Shown here one piece after another: positions 15,460 to 24,979 of a DNA stretch of 32,888 nucleotides. The position numbers and the translations under genes are program-made. Source of the DNA: an uncultured Pedobacter sp. (GTDB lineage: Bacteria; Bacteroidota; Bacteroidia; Sphingobacteriales; Sphingobacteriaceae); NCBI GenBank assembly GCA_946478755.1, contig CAMLDJ010000031.1, positions 1 through 32,888 of the forward strand, given 5' to 3'. Position 1 is the stretch's first letter. Each line of letters opens with the position of its first letter. The notes below the pieces were generated by a model. It ran no database searches, was not told the origin of the DNA, and saw only the letters and a program-made list of their open reading frames with translations.

Positions 15460-16578
15460 TTAATTCAACCGCTTTGCCAACTCCTCTTCCAGCTCTTTCG
15501 GGCTTAATCTTCTTCCCAAAATCGTACCATCAGGAGAAATTAAAAAGCTGTCAGGAATAGGCTGCACGCCATAAAGTGCTGCCACCGGAGCCTGGCCATT
15601 TGACAGATCGCATAGCTGGGTCCAGGTCACGCCATCCTGCCTGATGGCATCTTTCCATTTACGTTCATCCTTTTTTACATCGACAGAATATTGGACTATC
15701 GTGAAGCCTTTGTCCTTAAATTTACCATATACCTCTTTTAGATGAGGATTTAAAGCCCTGCAGGGAACACACCAGTTGGCCCAGAATTCAAGCAAGACGT
15801 ATTTCCCTTTAAAGTCACTTAGCTTAACCTTTACGCCACTCATATCTGTTGAGGTAAAATCTGGTGCTTTCTTCCCAACTGCCACCATTTTAGTTGCCTG
15901 AAGCTTGGAATAGATATTTTTACCCTCGGGGGACCCTTTCCATTCCGAAGAAAAACTATTAAAGATGCGTTCCGCTGTTTCTGTAGGTAAATCATCCTGG
16001 AGCACATATAAATAGCCATGACTGATCTCAGAGGCAGGATGGGTCTCCATAAAACGAACTTTATATGCGTTTATCGAATCTGTTTTGCTTTCAGCAACTT
16101 TCGTCAACCTCACAGCCTCAGCATCATTTTGTCCCAAGCTTCTCCTCTTCTGAAAGAGCGCAGATCTGCGGTCATAAATAGGCGCCAGATAGCGTTGCGT
16201 TTCGGTTAGCTCATTATTTGTTTTTGTTCCTGTCACAGACAAATAACTCAGAGAGTCAATATTTCCACGAACCTGAATTTTTCCAGGCTCCAGAAAAAGA
16301 CTGGCACTTTTACGAGAGCGAAGGTGGCCTATATACAACTCTGCCCTGCGTTGCTCTTTAATGTTACCCACAAATTTGAATTGATCACCAACACTTTTAG
16401 TGAGAAGGGTATCATACTTTCTGCTATTATCCGATGGAGAAACCATGATGTAAACCGGCTCGCTGTTCAAGCCTTTTATTGAACCATTGATCTCATAAGA
16501 GGTTTTTTTTGATACCTGGCCAACAGATCCAAAAGACAGCAGCAGCAGGCAACTCAAAACACGACAAAAATTTTTCAT
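15460..16578 (-). CDS. TlpA-family thiol:disulfide oxidoreductase (CVPC), locus 2 side
   Basis: This 372-residue exported protein begins with a signal peptide (FCRVLSCLLLLSFGSVGQ). The DUF4369-like domain covers about 28-118 (YEINGSIKGLNSEPVYIMV, LEPGKIQVRG, LSVTGTKTNNEL). A helical linker with basic and Gln residues follows. The thioredoxin domain runs from about 233, with FWANWCVPCRALNP giving Cys270 and Cys273 and a cis-Pro in QPIPDSFLIS. It resembles the locus 1 TlpA proteins in design but is clearly diverged. An 88-nt gap with a weak promoter-like sequence separates it from the upstream TlpA gene, so it may have its own transcript as well as read-through. It ends just beyond the shared terminator. 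Confidence 0.87.
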   Translation of the reverse strand: MKNFCRVLSCLLLLSFGSVGQVSKKTSYEINGSIKGLNSEPVYIMVSPSDNSRKYDTLLTKSVGDQFKFVGNIKEQRRAELYIGHLRSRKSASLFLEPGKIQVRGNIDSLSYLSVTGTKTNNELTETQRYLAPIYDRRSALFQKRRSLGQNDAEAVRLTKVAESKTDSINAYKVRFMETHPASEISHGYLYVLQDDLPTETAERIFNSFSSEWKGSPEGKNIYSKLQATKMVAVGKKAPDFTSTDMSGVKVKLSDFKGKYVLLEFWANWCVPCRALNPHLKEVYGKFKDKGFTIVQYSVDVKKDERKWKDAIRQDGVTWTQLCDLSNGQAPVAALYGVQPIPDSFLISPDGTILGRRLSPKELEEELAKRLN

Positions 16579-16595
16579 ATGTATATTACTTTGTT

Positions 16596-16626
16596 AAAAT
16601 TTAAAAGGATGCCTAAGTTTTCACAA
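16596..16626 (-). promoter_or_regulatory. Weak Bacteroidota-type promoter candidate for the 15460-16578 gene
   Basis: On the minus strand, TTG (16624-16626) and TAAATTTT (16596-16603) are 20 nt apart and lie 18-48 nt upstream of the ATG. The -7 box differs from TAnnTTTG at its last base. This is a plausible but weak match to the housekeeping sigma-A promoter of Bacteroidota. Confidence 0.3.
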
Positions 16627-16666
16627 TCGCTGTGTTAGGTCATATGTTATTTTAAGGTATTATTTT

Positions 16667-18214
16667 TTATGCGCTGTGCTCAAGAAGCAAACGGATCATG
16701 AGCTCCAGATCATCCTCATTGTCCCCATCTGTTCTGAAATTAGAAAAGATCAGTCGTCCTTCCTTGTCGATCAGGAAGTTCATCGGTGCTGCATTGCGGT
16801 TATCCAGGTTTCCTTTTGCCCTTCCTTCTACTTCTTCCAGCGGTGTAAAGCTATACCCGCTGCTTTTTATAAATGGTACCACATAGTCATTTTGCTTGGA
16901 AACGATATTGATGCCCAGATATTCAAGATCCTGACCTTTGAACTTTTTGACAACGTGTTCAAAGTGTGGAAACTCTCCTCGGCATGGGCCGCAGCCTGGA
17001 AACCAATAAGTTAACAGTATCACCTTCCCCTTGTAATCTGCAAGCGAGGCTGTTCCAGGCGTCAGGTAACGCTTTAAACCGTTAAATGTAGTAGCGGCTG
17101 TTGAAACTGCGTCCAAACGGTTCCAGATATCGGTAGTTGTCCTGCTTTCGTCTTTACCAAGTTTGGCACCATAAGCAGTTATGGTGGTCTTTAACGCAAC
17201 TTCAGGTGTTTTCGCAAATGTGACAATTAAACTGTCGTAAGCGGCTTTGGTGTTACCGGCTAGGTCATCGGCCTTAGCTTTTAACAGGGCTAAATCTGTT
17301 TTAAACTGCGAGTACTTGGATAGCTTTAACTGTTTCAATACCGTCAATGCTTCGGCACCTTTCTTCTGGTTCAGTAGTGTCCGGGCCTGAACTACTGTTT
17401 GGGCCTGCAATACAAGATCAGGCCATTGCTTTTTCTCTTCCTTCTCTTTTTTTACCATTTCCTGTGCCAATATCAGGGCGTTTTGAGGATCTTCAGAAAG
17501 GAGGATATTAAAATAGGAAGACATGCCGCTGCCAGACCAGTTGAACTTTTCAGGTGCATAACTATCGTGTAGCAGTTCAAAGTATTTCATTTTCTCGGCT
17601 GTTTTTTTAGAACGGGCTGCCAGCCAGTACAAAGCCTGTGCCCCACGTTCATGCGCAGGAAAGCGTTTGGCCACATCCAGGCTCATTTCTTTCCATTTTG
17701 CTTCATCGGTATCGTTGAATGACGATGCATAATAAAATGCGTAATTTGGGTTGGAAGGGTCTGATGCTGCTGCTTTAGCCAGGTAATTGCCTGAAACTTT
17801 AAAGTCGCCCCAGCGCTCTCCGTCAATCCACAATCCTCCCCAGGCTTCTGTAAACTTAGGATCAATCGCTACCGCCTTTAACAAATAGGGTTTGGCCTTA
17901 GGACTTTCCTCATCCAGATACGCCTTCGCAATTGAATAGGGCACCATCGCCGATGTTGGATATTTCTGCAACCAGGCCTTATATTGCTTTTCCAGTTCCG
18001 GGTTTTCTGTACCCATTGCTTTAATGTATTTTTGATGTACCGTCGGGCTGTCGATGCTTGCTTCTACAGCTGCTTTTAATTTAGCCAGCTGCCCTTTATC
18101 GGTAATGATTTCACTTTTGTTATTTCTTTGGGCAAAGCCATCAGATGTGCTGTTAAGAAAAATAACTGCTATCAGCATCCCTCCTAAAATAATTCTTTTC
18201 AAATTCATCATCAT
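16667..18214 (-). CDS. TlpA-type thioredoxin protein with long helical-repeat N-terminal region (CGPC)
   Basis: This 515-residue protein has an N-terminal signal (IILGGMLIAVIFLNS to GFAQ). Residues about 40-370 are all-helical and read like tetratricopeptide or related repeats (VPYSIAKAYLDEESPKAKPYLLKAVAIDP, PNYAFYYASSFNDTDEAKWK). The thioredoxin domain is at the C-terminus, about 380-515, with YWFPGCGPCRGEFPHF giving Cys408 and Cys411 and a cis-Pro at about 477 (NAAPMNFLID). The Trp normally just before the CxxC is replaced by Gly (PGCGPC). A helical repeat domain suggests docking of a partner protein. It lies 59 nt after susD of locus 2, probably in the same operon. Confidence 0.85.
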   Translation of the reverse strand: MMMNLKRIILGGMLIAVIFLNSTSDGFAQRNNKSEIITDKGQLAKLKAAVEASIDSPTVHQKYIKAMGTENPELEKQYKAWLQKYPTSAMVPYSIAKAYLDEESPKAKPYLLKAVAIDPKFTEAWGGLWIDGERWGDFKVSGNYLAKAAASDPSNPNYAFYYASSFNDTDEAKWKEMSLDVAKRFPAHERGAQALYWLAARSKKTAEKMKYFELLHDSYAPEKFNWSGSGMSSYFNILLSEDPQNALILAQEMVKKEKEEKKQWPDLVLQAQTVVQARTLLNQKKGAEALTVLKQLKLSKYSQFKTDLALLKAKADDLAGNTKAAYDSLIVTFAKTPEVALKTTITAYGAKLGKDESRTTTDIWNRLDAVSTAATTFNGLKRYLTPGTASLADYKGKVILLTYWFPGCGPCRGEFPHFEHVVKKFKGQDLEYLGINIVSKQNDYVVPFIKSSGYSFTPLEEVEGRAKGNLDNRNAAPMNFLIDKEGRLIFSNFRTDGDNEDDLELMIRLLLEHSA

Positions 18215-18273
18215 TTATTTTAATGGTAAACAAGTGCTTACAGATTAAATACTATAAGCACTTAAAGATTTGA

Positions 18274-19812
18274 TTAATAAGTGTTTTGTTGTATTGCTCC
18301 GTTACTTGAAATGATTTCAGTCTTAGGGATCGGGCTGGCAAACTTCCTGGAGTTTTTTGGTAAAGTATAGGTTTTAACCGGCTCATTGAATAAGACATTG
18401 GTCCCCGTATACGGATAGAACGTCCTGGTCAGCAATACATCATCATTCGGGTCATCATTGTTATTGTACCTTCTGATGTCAAACCAGCGTTGCACGAAAG
18501 GCATCTCTCTTCGTCTTTCCTCTAGTACTTTCTTAATGGCATCATCTTTATTTGAGGTGCTTAAGTTTACCCAGGCACCAGGTTTCATTCGTTTCGCTCT
18601 TAATATATTCAATGTAGTCATCGCTCCCGATGGATCATTAGAACGCGCTTGCGCTTCTGCTTTAGTAAGCAGAACTTCTGCAACAGTAGGGCCAGAAGGA
18701 ATCCATTGTTTAAAGAAAAAGATGTATCCTGGATAGTCATAAGATGGTTTAACCATCCCACGATCGTAAGAGTAATTCTCAACGATGTGATACTGATATC
18801 TCAGATCATTGGATTTATCATAAAGACTGAGCAACTCCTGACTTGGAATGTACCACCAGCTGCCATTGCTTAGCATGCGAAAGTACAGGAATTCTTTCCA
18901 ACCAATCATGTCTGTCTGATCGCTTTGGTTATCGTGTGTATAAGGATACTTGATGGTCACTGTTTGCGCTTGGGGCGTTCCTGAGTTGATACTAACGCTG
19001 CCATCCCTTCCATAATGCATTTCCGTATTATAATCTACCAGCACATTGTAGTCACTCAGTGCAGCATTCGCATGCTCAATAGCTTTTGCATAATTGTTCC
19101 TGTTTAAATAATAACGGGCAGCAAAACCATTAACGCCCGCTTTGCTGGCCCGCCAATGACGAGGCCTGCCTGATTGGATTAAGGAAACCGGAGTTTTGAG
19201 TGCCTCGGCAAGATCAGCTTCGATCTGTTGATAAACTTTTTCAAGGGACTGTCGTTCGATGGGTTCTTCAAAGCTTGTACTGGTTTTTATTGGAAGTCCC
19301 AATTCATTTTTGTTCGCTTCTGTATAAGGCAGACAATAGGTATTGGCCAGTACCCAATAACTGTAGGAACGGATAAAATGTGCATCCGCCTTGATAATGG
19401 CCTTTTCTTGATCTGTTCCGCTTACACTGGAAAGATTATTCAATGCCAGATTAGCCGTAAAGATTTTTTTAAACTCTGTGCTCCAAAAACTATCCCTGAT
19501 ATCGTCCACAAGGTATTGAGTATCCCAGGTAGCAACCTGAATGCTTGCCAGCACGCTAAATACGTTTCTGCCACCATTATAAAGGTCTGCTGTAAGTTCG
19601 TTATCATCTGTGCCATTAGCCTGCACCCGATTTTCTTCCTGATAAAAAGTCGATTGATTATCCAATAGGGCGTTTAGTTGGGCAGTAGTCTTAACCACTA
19701 AAGAGGATGTTTTAGATGGCGCTTCTTCCAGAAATTTTTTACAGGAAAACAGTAAAGCGGAAAGCACAACTAAACCTATCGCGTTAGAGAGATTTCTATA
19801 TATCTTTTTCAT
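18274..19812 (-). CDS. SusD/RagB-family surface lipoprotein, locus 2
   Basis: This protein of about 512 residues has a lipoprotein signal with Cys24 (LVVLSALLFSCKKFLEEAPS), typical of SusD. Family marks include AIIKADAHFIRSYSYWVLAN, ELGLPIKTS, EQIEADLAEAL-like helices, SKAGVNGFAARYYLNRNNYAKA, VAEVLLTKAEAQAR, LEERRREMPFVQRWFDIRRY and a C-terminal FASPIPKTEI. These are the helices that pack on the SusC barrel. I chose the ATG at 19812: a GTG 21 nt upstream overlaps the end of susC, and AAAGGA lies 6 nt before the chosen ATG. It starts 10 nt after the susC stop. A tail of about 60 residues near FYPYTGTNVLFNEPVK is typical. The ligand is unknown. Confidence 0.93.
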   Translation of the reverse strand: MKKIYRNLSNAIGLVVLSALLFSCKKFLEEAPSKTSSLVVKTTAQLNALLDNQSTFYQEENRVQANGTDDNELTADLYNGGRNVFSVLASIQVATWDTQYLVDDIRDSFWSTEFKKIFTANLALNNLSSVSGTDQEKAIIKADAHFIRSYSYWVLANTYCLPYTEANKNELGLPIKTSTSFEEPIERQSLEKVYQQIEADLAEALKTPVSLIQSGRPRHWRASKAGVNGFAARYYLNRNNYAKAIEHANAALSDYNVLVDYNTEMHYGRDGSVSINSGTPQAQTVTIKYPYTHDNQSDQTDMIGWKEFLYFRMLSNGSWWYIPSQELLSLYDKSNDLRYQYHIVENYSYDRGMVKPSYDYPGYIFFFKQWIPSGPTVAEVLLTKAEAQARSNDPSGAMTTLNILRAKRMKPGAWVNLSTSNKDDAIKKVLEERRREMPFVQRWFDIRRYNNNDDPNDDVLLTRTFYPYTGTNVLFNEPVKTYTLPKNSRKFASPIPKTEIISSNGAIQQNTY

Positions 19813-19822
19813 AATCATTCCT

Positions 19823-22800
19823 TTAAAATTCACATTTAATACCCAGAGAAATTCGAGGCTGTGGTTTCAATGTTCCCAGCGGATACTCCGGATCTTCGCC
19901 TGCATTGTTGGCTACTACGGTGAAGAGGTCGTTCCCCTGGGCAAATACTTGCACCCGTCTCATTCCAACTTTTGAACCGAGGTTTATGGGCAGGTTATAA
20001 CTCAGGTTAATTTCCTGCATTCGGATGTGCGAAGCATCTTCGATCAAATAGCTCAAACTTTCATAGAACCGATCCCAGAAATAGTACCGCGGTTCTATCA
20101 GGTTTAGTGGAAGTGGTACAATCTTCATTGGATCGCCATTATTAACTTCCGTTATTTTTTTATTTGGCAATACCCTTGAACCGAACTGTGGCGGATAATT
20201 AAAACCTTTTCTCTGAAACTTGTGGCCGAACTTGCCGGTTACAATGAATGATATATTGAAGTCATAAACCTTAAAGGAGTTCATAAAACCAAGTGTATAA
20301 GGCGCTACTTCAGTCCCCATATTCAAAAGATAATCCCTTCCATCTCCTGGTGTAAAGGCCGAAAAGTCATACGTTGTACCGTTTAGGCCATATACTGTAG
20401 GCTGGTTGTTTTTAATCCCTGCGTATTGGAACCTCCAGATTGTATTGGCATCTTCTCCTTCAACATAGGCTCCAGAACCGCCACCTGTGAGTGTGGTAGC
20501 AGCATAATTGGCCACAAACAGATTGGTAATCTTATTCTTGTTGAAGGCGAAATTCAGGTTTCCGCGCCAGGTAATGTCATTTCCTTTTATTTTTTGAATA
20601 GTGCCCAGCTCCAGTTCGATCCCCCGGTTGGTCATCGATGCATTATTCAAATTCTGTCGGGTGGTTCCGTTGACGGCGGGGATGGACAAGGTAGCGATCA
20701 GGTCTCTGCCGGATTTATTATAAACATCAACCTTACCATAGAGCTGTCCTTTAAACAAGCTATAATCCAATCCTATATTCCAGGTGCCGGTTTTTTCCCA
20801 GCGCAATGTAGGGTTTCCAAAACTGGATACTGTGGCAGTAACATCATTCGTGTATAGGTTTGGAGTGGCGCCCAATGCGATCAATGGACGGAAAGATGTT
20901 GATTTATCGACATTGCCATTAAAGCCATAGGTCGCTCTTAAAGACAAACGATCCACCCAGCTGATGTTTTGAATAAATTGCTCTTTGCTCAGCTGCCAGC
21001 TGGCACCAAGCGACCAAAATGGAGCATACCGATAAGAAGGATCGTCCGTGATCAGGTTGGAAGCATCCGTGCGTATACTACCAGATAAGGTATATTTATT
21101 TTTGTAAGTATAGGCAGCATTGCCAAACAGGGAGAAATACCTGTCGGTTACGTAAGAAAATTTGTTGGAATAAGGAAACGATATATTCCGGCCCAGCCAA
21201 TTGCGGACTGGGAAAGCAGGACCACCCGGGCCATTCGGAAAAGTTCCAACACTCAGAGTCTGCTCATTGTAGCCATAGGTAATCGGGTTATCAAATGTCT
21301 CGGAAACTATGCTGTTAATTTCCGATCCACCTATAAAATTGAGCTCATGGTCCTGGCCAAACTGCCTGTCAAAATTGATCTGGTTCCTGAACACATAGGC
21401 TTCTATCCTCGTCCTGTTCTGTTCCAGCGTACCACCTTTGGGCAAATTTAAGGTAACTCGGTTAGTAGCCATATCCCAATAAGAAGCTGTATTTACTGCA
21501 CTTCTTACAGCAAAAGTCTTGTCATTATTGAAGTTCCTGTTGGAAGTATTGAACAATTCATACTGTACTTTGGTATCAAATGATAAGCCTTTGATGATCT
21601 TGAACCTCAATCCAGCTTGCAAACGCGCATTCATCAGTTCACTCGTATATTTGCGATTGGCAATTTCCTGGATAGGGTTGTAAGACCAGTCGGCGTACGG
21701 AAACATCGCCCTGGGTACAAACCGGTCAAGAATAGGTGTATAATATTTCGAAATATCAGTCAGGGAACCATCTTCATTTCTCAACATCTCATAGGGTGCT
21801 ATCCCAGCTATATCGGCAAGTGGGTCCGGTGATCCGAAAGGATTCACATTGTAATTCACCCCATTTCTATTGATGCTGTTGTAATTCAGCAATCCTCCAA
21901 AGCTCAGTTGCATCCACTTAAAAATATCTGCATTTGCATTGTAGTTAACTGTATACTTTTTATTGTCAGATCCTTTAAAATTCGACTGGGTATCTTCGAA
22001 AAGCAAAGACAAGCGGTTATTCATCTTTCCAGATGAGCCGGAAATGTCCAGATTATACTGCTGGACAGTAGGATTGGCCAGCAGCTCGTCACGGATCTGA
22101 TCTTTATTGCTCATGGTCTTGTATTTAGCCAGAAGAGCATCCCGTTGCTCCAGTGTAATATAACCCAGTGCATGCTCGCTCATAGCAACAGTTGCCGGAG
22201 ACACGGCTTTGAACACATCGGTGGCTAGTACCCCTCCGTTGATGTCAGCGCCCCAGTTGCCAAACGATTTCATTTCGTAGTCAACGGTCTCAGCAGAAGT
22301 TGCTAATGGATTTACATAATCAAGGTCCAGTTTCTTAGAAATTCTTGTAAAAGCGGAGAAGTTCACATTTAAAGGAGTACCCTTTTTTACTTTCTTAGTC
22401 ACGATGACGATGACTCCATTGGCTGACCTGGCTCCCCAGATAGATGCCGCGGCAGCATCTTTCAGTACTGTAACACTTTCCACATCGTTTGGATTGATGG
22501 TGCTGAAATCTCCCTGGATGGCAAAGCCATCCACGACTACTAACGGAGCAGCGTTCTGATTGCGAACCCCGAAGTCGTTTCGGATATTTAAAGCAGTTTG
22601 CCCGCGGATCTCGAACCTGGGATTGCCGTCAGCGTCCAATGTAGCTTGCATACCGGCAGTAGTGCCGATCAGACGTTGGGCTATATTAGTTGTCGGCTTT
22701 TCGAGTTGTTCCTCGCTAATCGTATTAAATGAGCCTGTTGCTCTTTCTTTGGACAGGGTCTGGTAACCGGTACTCACCACCGTTACCCCTTCAAGGTCGG

Positions 22801-23425
22801 CCGTACCCGGTTCCATTTTTATAGTAATGGTTCGCGACTGTCCTATAGCTATTTCTTTTGTTTTATAACCTACGAATGAAATCTGCAAAACCGCATCAGG
22901 ATCTATGTCGTTCAACTGAAATTCCCCATCTGCATTGGTACTTACAACCTTTCTTAAACCCTTTATTTTAACCGTTGCGCCCGGTAATGGATGACCTTTT
23001 TCATCAAGTACAGTACCGCGTATATCAACGGCATACCAAGCAGATACCAGCCGATCAAGAAAGGAAGGCCCCTTCCTTTTAATCATTACGGTCTTATCCT
23101 TTACCTCATACTCCAGTGGCTGGTTTGCAAAACAAATTTCCAATGCCTTCTGTATACTGGCATCCCTAAGGTTGATACTGATCAGCTTAAGGCCTTTAAG
23201 ATCTTTGTCAGAATATATAAAATCATAACCACTTTGTACACTGATCTTATCGAGTGCTTTTTGCATTGATATTTTTCCTTCATTCAGGCTAATCTGGGCC
23301 TTAGTTGAAGCACTTACCTGCAGTAAGAATATCATCATTATGAGCGTGGTGAGTTTCATAATCATCAATATTTTCCGGGGGATTCCAGCATGCCGGTATC
23401 CTCCCATTTTTTCATTAATTTTCAT
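19823..23425 (-). CDS. SusC/RagA-type TonB-dependent outer-membrane transporter with STN signalling domain, locus 2
   Basis: This 1,200-residue protein has the same layout as SusC of locus 1. A signal segment spans about 18-44 (ILMIMKLTTLIMMIFLLQVS). The STN domain follows at about 46-118 (KISMQKALDKISVQSGYDFI). The Ig-like carboxypeptidase-regulatory domain is at about 134-206 (VDIRGTVLDEKGHPLPGATV). A TonB box-like VTVVSTGYQ precedes the plug, with PLVVVDGFAI and IWGARSANGVIVIVTKK as SusC marks. The beta-barrel fills the rest. The plug and barrel sequences differ strongly from locus 1, so a different substrate is likely. The STN domain pairs it with the upstream FecR. A 129-nt gap with a hairpin separates it from fecR. 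Confidence 0.95.
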   Translation of the reverse strand: MKINEKMGGYRHAGIPRKILMIMKLTTLIMMIFLLQVSASTKAQISLNEGKISMQKALDKISVQSGYDFIYSDKDLKGLKLISINLRDASIQKALEICFANQPLEYEVKDKTVMIKRKGPSFLDRLVSAWYAVDIRGTVLDEKGHPLPGATVKIKGLRKVVSTNADGEFQLNDIDPDAVLQISFVGYKTKEIAIGQSRTITIKMEPGTADLEGVTVVSTGYQTLSKERATGSFNTISEEQLEKPTTNIAQRLIGTTAGMQATLDADGNPRFEIRGQTALNIRNDFGVRNQNAAPLVVVDGFAIQGDFSTINPNDVESVTVLKDAAAASIWGARSANGVIVIVTKKVKKGTPLNVNFSAFTRISKKLDLDYVNPLATSAETVDYEMKSFGNWGADINGGVLATDVFKAVSPATVAMSEHALGYITLEQRDALLAKYKTMSNKDQIRDELLANPTVQQYNLDISGSSGKMNNRLSLLFEDTQSNFKGSDNKKYTVNYNANADIFKWMQLSFGGLLNYNSINRNGVNYNVNPFGSPDPLADIAGIAPYEMLRNEDGSLTDISKYYTPILDRFVPRAMFPYADWSYNPIQEIANRKYTSELMNARLQAGLRFKIIKGLSFDTKVQYELFNTSNRNFNNDKTFAVRSAVNTASYWDMATNRVTLNLPKGGTLEQNRTRIEAYVFRNQINFDRQFGQDHELNFIGGSEINSIVSETFDNPITYGYNEQTLSVGTFPNGPGGPAFPVRNWLGRNISFPYSNKFSYVTDRYFSLFGNAAYTYKNKYTLSGSIRTDASNLITDDPSYRYAPFWSLGASWQLSKEQFIQNISWVDRLSLRATYGFNGNVDKSTSFRPLIALGATPNLYTNDVTATVSSFGNPTLRWEKTGTWNIGLDYSLFKGQLYGKVDVYNKSGRDLIATLSIPAVNGTTRQNLNNASMTNRGIELELGTIQKIKGNDITWRGNLNFAFNKNKITNLFVANYAATTLTGGGSGAYVEGEDANTIWRFQYAGIKNNQPTVYGLNGTTYDFSAFTPGDGRDYLLNMGTEVAPYTLGFMNSFKVYDFNISFIVTGKFGHKFQRKGFNYPPQFGSRVLPNKKITEVNNGDPMKIVPLPLNLIEPRYYFWDRFYESLSYLIEDASHIRMQEINLSYNLPINLGSKVGMRRVQVFAQGNDLFTVVANNAGEDPEYPLGTLKPQPRISLGIKCEF

Positions 23426-23495
23426 TAATTTTGAATAGTTTGGTTAAGTTGATATTAGTTCTCGCAAGGAATTGAAAAGGCAGGCCAAACGAATT

Positions 23496-23525
23496 AAACG
23501 GGGGTAGGTCGAAGCACTCCCGTTT
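23496..23525. other. Stem-loop in the fecR-susC gap, locus 2
   Basis: AAACGGG (23496-23502) and CCCGTTT (23519-23525) pair around a 16-nt loop. A T-run follows on the plus strand, so it resembles a terminator for transcripts running against susC. In the susC direction it may be a leader hairpin. Locus 1 has a hairpin in the same gap (6322-6349). Confidence 0.4.
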
Positions 23526-23554
23526 TTTGTTGCCTCCCTCATGTATAGGTATAG

Positions 23555-24733
23555 CTATGGCATAACAGTAATCCTCCTTCCTTCTATTTTAAAGTGTACA
23601 GCTTGAGTAAATGTAATTTTCTCCAGAATTTTAGAAATATTATCGTATCGGCTAATTGAGCCGGTAAAGGATTCCTTACTCACATCTCCATTGTAAACGA
23701 CTTCGACATTATACCAGCGTGAAAGCTTTTTCATGATACTCTCGATACTTTCGCTTGTAAATACAAATTTTCCATTTTTCCAGGCCACTATTTTTTCAGG
23801 ATCAACGGGAACAATGCTAAGCTGGTGATTTTCAAGAACAGACTGCTCATTAGGTTTCAGCAAGATACTATTCACCCGAACTGATCCCTCTAATAAAGTC
23901 GTTTTAACACTTTTTTCGTCAGCATAGCTACTGATGTTAAAATGCGTACCCAGCACTTTCACCTCTTGTCCTCTACTGCTTACTATAAACGGATGAGCTT
24001 TATCTTTTGCAACTTCAAAGTATGCTTCCCCTTCAAGACTTACCCTGCGCAATCCATCTTTATTCAGACTTGCCGAATATTTTAAACTTGAAGCGGCATT
24101 TAACCAGACTTTAGTTCCATCTGGTAAAGTGATCTGATAAATGCCACCTTGTGGGGTAGTAAGGGTCTGAATCTGGCCGCGTACCGCAGCCGATTCACCA
24201 TCAGCCAAGGCGGTAATTGCAGCACCGTCAGTATAAGTTATATTACTTCCATCCATTATAACCCCGGTTTTAGATTCGCTCAACCTGATCGTTTTTCCGT
24301 TAGCTAAGGTTAAAGTGGCTTTGTTACCGCCAGAGGCAATGTCATGTACCTGAGCCATGCCATCACGGGGCACTGAGGCAGTTTCATTTTTGCTATACAT
24401 CCAAACACCCATTGTGATCGCGGCTATCGCCGCAGCTGCCACGGCAAGGTGCGGCCAGAATTTGAAGGCCCTGTTTAAAGATTTTATTTCCGGCATTGGC
24501 CCATCGTAAATCGGATCAGAAATGATTTTTTGATAAAGCCGCTCACTTTTTGATTCCGAAAAGGAAAATTCGTCGCCAAGTCTTTCCCAATCTCCATCCA
24601 TAACCTGTGCCAAATTCTCCGTTGCTTCATGTTTTTTAATGTAAGCCAAAAGCCTGTCATACTCTTCCTTGCTGATCTGATGATCCGCGTATTTTTGAAG
24701 AAGATTCTTGATTGTATAGTTTTCAGTTTTCAT
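23555..24733 (-). CDS. FecR-type anti-sigma factor, locus 2
   Basis: This 392-residue protein has a cytoplasmic sigma-binding part (about 1-92), one membrane span at about 95-113 (HLAVAAAAIAAITMGVWMY), and a periplasmic part with a FecR domain at about 185-285 (QGGIYQITLPDGTKVWLNAA, LEGEAYFEVAKDKAHPFIV, LGTHFNISSY) and a DUF4974 domain at about 320-391 (SIMKKLSRWYNVEVVYNGD). It should hold the sigma factor encoded upstream until SusC of locus 2 signals. The gap to the sigma gene is 246 nt, longer than in locus 1. The ATG at 24733 is the natural start; the N-terminal sequence matches the family. Confidence 0.92.
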   Translation of the reverse strand: MKTENYTIKNLLQKYADHQISKEEYDRLLAYIKKHEATENLAQVMDGDWERLGDEFSFSESKSERLYQKIISDPIYDGPMPEIKSLNRAFKFWPHLAVAAAAIAAITMGVWMYSKNETASVPRDGMAQVHDIASGGNKATLTLANGKTIRLSESKTGVIMDGSNITYTDGAAITALADGESAAVRGQIQTLTTPQGGIYQITLPDGTKVWLNAASSLKYSASLNKDGLRRVSLEGEAYFEVAKDKAHPFIVSSRGQEVKVLGTHFNISSYADEKSVKTTLLEGSVRVNSILLKPNEQSVLENHQLSIVPVDPEKIVAWKNGKFVFTSESIESIMKKLSRWYNVEVVYNGDVSKESFTGSISRYDNISKILEKITFTQAVHFKIEGRRITVMP

Positions 24734-24979
24734 TTTACTTAGGCAACTTAAAGGGGCTCTATAATTACATTACACCGCAAACCGAAACAGGGAGTAGGGG
24801 AAAACTAAAAAAAAATGGAGTATGAGGTGTTTTACAATTTTTGGCAGCCCAACTTACATCCTATAAGGGTTTAAAGTAAGTCATCTATACAGCGTAATTT
24901 CCGTGCGTCGATGTCATACACTGCCGGAAGCACATCGGGCCAAATGCAACTCGCGATGGATGCTTATTGCTTTAGAAAA
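24734..24979. other. 246-nt gap between sigma factor and fecR of locus 2, no feature recognised
   Basis: I find no reading frame of note, no clear promoter and no strong hairpin here. It has a run of nine A (a T-run in the transcribed strand sense of locus 2). A promoter controlled by the cognate sigma factor could be present, but its consensus is unknown, so none is called. Confidence 0.4.
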
